From Campylobacterota bacterium (GTDB taxonomy: Bacteria > Campylobacterota > Campylobacteria > Campylobacterales > SZUA-545), in NCBI GenBank assembly GCA_030836705.1, contig JAUPLZ010000041.1:1-7919 (forward strand): a DNA stretch of 7,919 bases, given 5' to 3'. A model generated the notes under the pieces. That model did no database searches. It had not been told where the DNA came from and saw only the letters and a list, made by a program, of their open reading frames with translations. Within the stretch, counting starts at the first letter, position 1; each line of letters opens with the position of its first letter. Position numbers and translations under genes: made by a program. Shown here piece by piece: positions 6,041 through 7,919 of the stretch.

Positions 6041-7103
6041 AATTGTTTTCAGAAAAAACTTTAAACACTTCGGATGATCTATCTGCTTGAAGCTGGGCAT
6101 CCATCGCCTCTGCTACGATATTTTCTACCTCTTTATCCATAGCAAGCGGTGCGATTCCTATTTTAATTTCTAGCTTAATCTCGTTTTCACCTATAAAAAA
6201 ATGGGTTTGTCCGGTCATATCACCAAGTCTCCCGCAGGCTCTTGAGGCGTTTTCAATATCGGTGTGTTTTAAAAGCATAGCAAACATCCCATCACCTAGA
6301 TGAGCAACCACATCGCTTCTTCTTGAGGTCTTTAGAAAGAGCTTAGAAATAGTTCTGTTTATCATTGCAAGTTGTTTTTCATTAACCTCAATTGCTACAC
6401 TTGAGCCTAGTTTGGCGACAATAAGCGTGCTGACATGGTTAAATTTTTTCATCTGCACAACCTCATTTCTAACCTGCTCTACAAGATACCTTTTGTTAAA
6501 AATGCCGTATTGCGCATCATAAACAGTCTCGCCCTGCACCTCTTTTATAATCTGTGCTGATTTGGCATAAAGTGTTTTTATATTGACAGATTGTCTATTT
6601 AAAATCAAAAGAAGTTTTTCGAGGTCTTTTCCAACAGCAAGCGTAAGATTTTTTACCGCTGAGGGATTATTTATAGCTTTTGCATCGGCTATTCTTCTTT
6701 GAGCTACTTGAACCATTGCATTTACATTTTTATAAAGAATACTCACCTCTTGAAGTATCTCTTTTGAAAAAGAAAAGCCTTGCTGGAGTTGCTGCTCTAT
6801 ACGCATTCTTTTTTCGTTTTCTGTATCACTCTCGGTTTCAATAAGCTCGCTTATCTGCTTTTTAAATTCAAACGGCATCTCATCAAGCATTTTTTCAAAA
6901 TATAACTGATAGTAACTTGGAAAAGGCGGCATGGAATCATTACTAAGCCCAACCAATATTTTTTTTGCAAATTGGTCTAGCTGGCTTTGAGAATCTCTTC
7001 CTCCGCTTGAGCTTGATAGACTATTCGTCGATCCTGTCTCTTGCAAATCCTCTTCTGTATCAGATGAAGAAGTTGGTGCGGGTCTGCCTTTTCTAGTTAA
7101 CAT
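6039..7103 (-). CDS. Degenerate GGDEF-domain protein, probably catalytically inactive
   Basis: This 354-residue soluble protein has no signal peptide or membrane segment. Residues about 8-40 are a low-complexity Ser/Thr/Gly/Asp region. Residues about 42-190 are largely charged, predicted-helical sequence with coiled-coil character. Residues about 193-350 align with a GGDEF domain. Asp196 and Asn203 (DAQYGIFNKR) match the usual DxLTGLxNR motif, but the signature is GDGMF (270-274) in place of GGDEF, so the metal/catalytic acidic residue and the following Glu are missing. RRSD (261-264) lies exactly five residues before the signature, which is the spacing of the RxxD inhibitory I-site that binds cyclic-di-GMP. 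The family normally makes cyclic-di-GMP from GTP; I infer that this member is a receptor or scaffold. The ATG at 7103 has AAGG seven bases upstream. The gene sits 12 bp after clpP and 9 bp before def. Confidence 0.82.
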   Translation of the reverse strand: MLTRKGRPAPTSSSDTEEDLQETGSTNSLSSSSGGRDSQSQLDQFAKKILVGLSNDSMPPFPSYYQLYFEKMLDEMPFEFKKQISELIETESDTENEKRMRIEQQLQQGFSFSKEILQEVSILYKNVNAMVQVAQRRIADAKAINNPSAVKNLTLAVGKDLEKLLLILNRQSVNIKTLYAKSAQIIKEVQGETVYDAQYGIFNKRYLVEQVRNEVVQMKKFNHVSTLIVAKLGSSVAIEVNEKQLAMINRTISKLFLKTSRRSDVVAHLGDGMFAMLLKHTDIENASRACGRLGDMTGQTHFFIGENEIKLEIKIGIAPLAMDKEVENIVAEAMDAQLQADRSSEVFKVFSENN

Positions 7104-7110
7104 TTCTTTA

Positions 7111-7117
7111 CCTTTTT
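7111..7117 (-). promoter_or_regulatory. Shine-Dalgarno of the GGDEF-like gene
   Basis: AAAAAGG on the minus strand lies seven bases before the ATG at 7103 and overlaps the TAA stop of clpP. It supports both the chosen start and coupling to clpP translation. Confidence 0.65.
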
Positions 7118-7703
7118 ATTTTCTGCTCTTATCTACTACCGAATCTATCAGTCCATACTCTTTAGCTTCTGCTGCGGACATAAAAAAATCCCTTTCAGTA
7201 TCTGCTGATATTTTTTTGACATCTCGACCGGTATTAAAAGCCATAATCTCATTTAGCTCTTCTTTCATTCTAAGAATCTCTTTTGCTTGAATGGCTATAT
7301 CAGTCGCTTGACCTTGAGCGCCGCCGAGCGGTTGATGAACCATGATTCTTGCGTGCGGAAGAGCGTATCTTTTACCTTTTGTTCCGCTTGAGAGCAAAAA
7401 TGCTCCCATAGAAGCGGCTTGACCTATGCATATAGTCACTATATCGGGTTTTACATAGTTCATTGTATCAAAAATTGCCATTCCACTAGTAATAACTCCT
7501 CCCGGAGAGTTTATATAAAGATAAATATCCTTGTCAGGATCTTCAGCTTCTAAGAAAAGAAGCTGAGCGACTATACTGCCGGAGACATGGTCATTAACTT
7601 CTCCGTTTAGCATAATAATTCTATCTTTTAGAAGGCGAGAGTAGATATCATAGCTTCTTTCGCCTCTTCCTGTTTTTTCAACTACATAAGGAATGTAACT
7701 CAC
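7116..7703 (-). CDS. clpP: ATP-dependent Clp protease proteolytic subunit
   Basis: ClpP is the serine peptidase that forms a tetradecameric barrel and degrades proteins unfolded by ClpX or ClpA in the cytoplasm. The 195-residue product has the complete catalytic triad: Ser98 in GQAASMGA, His123 in MVHQPLGG and Asp172 in TERDFFMS. The oxyanion-loop region SPGG (66-69) is also present. The length is normal for the family, with a short N-terminus (MSYIPYVVEKTGRGERSYDIYS). The start is GTG at 7703, sharing a 4-base GTGA overlap with the stop of trigger factor; AAGG lies nine bases upstream. The arrangement tig-clpP is widely conserved in bacteria, but clpX is not next to it here. Confidence 0.97.
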   Translation of the reverse strand: MSYIPYVVEKTGRGERSYDIYSRLLKDRIIMLNGEVNDHVSGSIVAQLLFLEAEDPDKDIYLYINSPGGVITSGMAIFDTMNYVKPDIVTICIGQAASMGAFLLSSGTKGKRYALPHARIMVHQPLGGAQGQATDIAIQAKEILRMKEELNEIMAFNTGRDVKKISADTERDFFMSAAEAKEYGLIDSVVDKSRK

Positions 7704-7919
7704 TTATTTTCACCTTTTTTTTCATGTTTTTTGTTTAGAAGAAGAGTAAGAACTTTGTCTTCTAGCATAGACATTTTTACTATCGGCAAAAGTCCTTGGT
7801 TTTTATAGTATTCCAAAACAGCTTTTGGATCTTGTCCCATTTGCATTGATTCAAAATAGATACCCTTTGAAACTTCTTGGTCTGTTATGGTTATCTTTTC
7901 TTGTTTTGAAAGCTCGTCT
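7700..7919 (-). CDS. tig: Trigger factor, C-terminal 72 residues only
   Basis: The frame enters from the right edge and ends at TGA (7702-7700). The visible peptide contains KQEKITITDQEV, FESMQMGQDPKAVLEYY and MLEDKVLTLLLNKK, the helical C-terminal (chaperone arm) region of trigger factor with a lysine-rich tail. Trigger factor is the ribosome-bound chaperone and prolyl isomerase that receives nascent chains. The ribosome-binding N-domain and PPIase domain lie outside the window. Identification rests on this tail pattern plus position directly before clpP, its usual neighbour. Its stop overlaps the clpP GTG by four bases, so the two are probably translationally coupled. A run of eight A lies close to the stop and doubles as part of the clpP ribosome-binding site. 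Confidence 0.88.
   Translation of the reverse strand, partial: DELSKQEKITITDQEVSKGIYFESMQMGQDPKAVLEYYKNQGLLPIVKMSMLEDKVLTLLLNKKHEKKGENK
7713..7716 (-). promoter_or_regulatory. Shine-Dalgarno supporting the GTG start of clpP
   Basis: AAGG on the minus strand, preceded by further A residues, lies nine bases before the GTG at 7703, inside the last codons of trigger factor. The ClpP sequence matches the family from this GTG onward, so the unusual start codon is likely genuine. Confidence 0.6.

Noticed and set aside
6039..7103. Active diguanylate cyclase
   Set aside because: A GGDEF fold is recognisable, but the signature reads GDGMF, so the residues needed for metal binding and catalysis are absent.

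Overview
The window looks like chromosomal DNA of a Campylobacterota (epsilonproteobacterium), most like a Sulfurimonas/Sulfuricurvum-type free-living redox organism. The evidence is low-GC coding with AT-rich spacers, the gene string tig-clpP-(GGDEF-like)-def-comM, which resembles the Helicobacter order tig-clpP-def-comM as I recall it, and a periplasmic tetraheme c-type cytochrome. The assignment is inference from gene content; no rRNA or tRNA gene is present to confirm it.

Layout. (1) Positions 1-2995, minus strand: one very long open frame, 998 codons and still open at the left edge. It encodes a lipoprotein with an acidic DDTT-repeat linker, a probable beta-propeller, a bacterial Ig-like (Big_5/SbsA-type) domain and a Tyr/Trp-rich C-terminal region. 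(2) Positions 2996-3244: an AT-rich divergent intergenic region with a good minus-strand promoter. (3) Positions 3245-3985, plus strand: a secreted tetraheme cytochrome with four CXXCH motifs and exactly four spare histidines. (4) Positions 3988-7919, minus strand: a tightly packed operon, in transcription order tig (3' end only), clpP, a degenerate GGDEF protein gene, def and comM. The cytochrome and comM converge with a 2-bp gap, and a terminator hairpin lies inside the last codons of comM.

How the genes fit together. Trigger factor, ClpP and peptide deformylase all act on new or damaged polypeptides. ComM is a hexameric DNA-branch-migration ATPase that helps integrate DNA taken up by transformation. 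The inserted GGDEF-like protein has lost the catalytic signature (GDGMF in place of GGDEF) but keeps the RxxD I-site spacing, so it is more likely a cyclic-di-GMP sensor or scaffold than a synthase. Genes in this operon are separated by 12 bp or less or overlap, and three of the four visible starts are GTG or TTG, which suggests translational coupling. The divergent lipoprotein and cytochrome are both predicted to be exported; whether they work together is unknown.

The most interesting points are the giant mosaic lipoprotein, the GGDEF remnant with an intact I-site inside a protein-quality-control operon, and the tetraheme cytochrome with its complete ligand count. I see no CRISPR array, insertion sequence, prophage or RNA gene.
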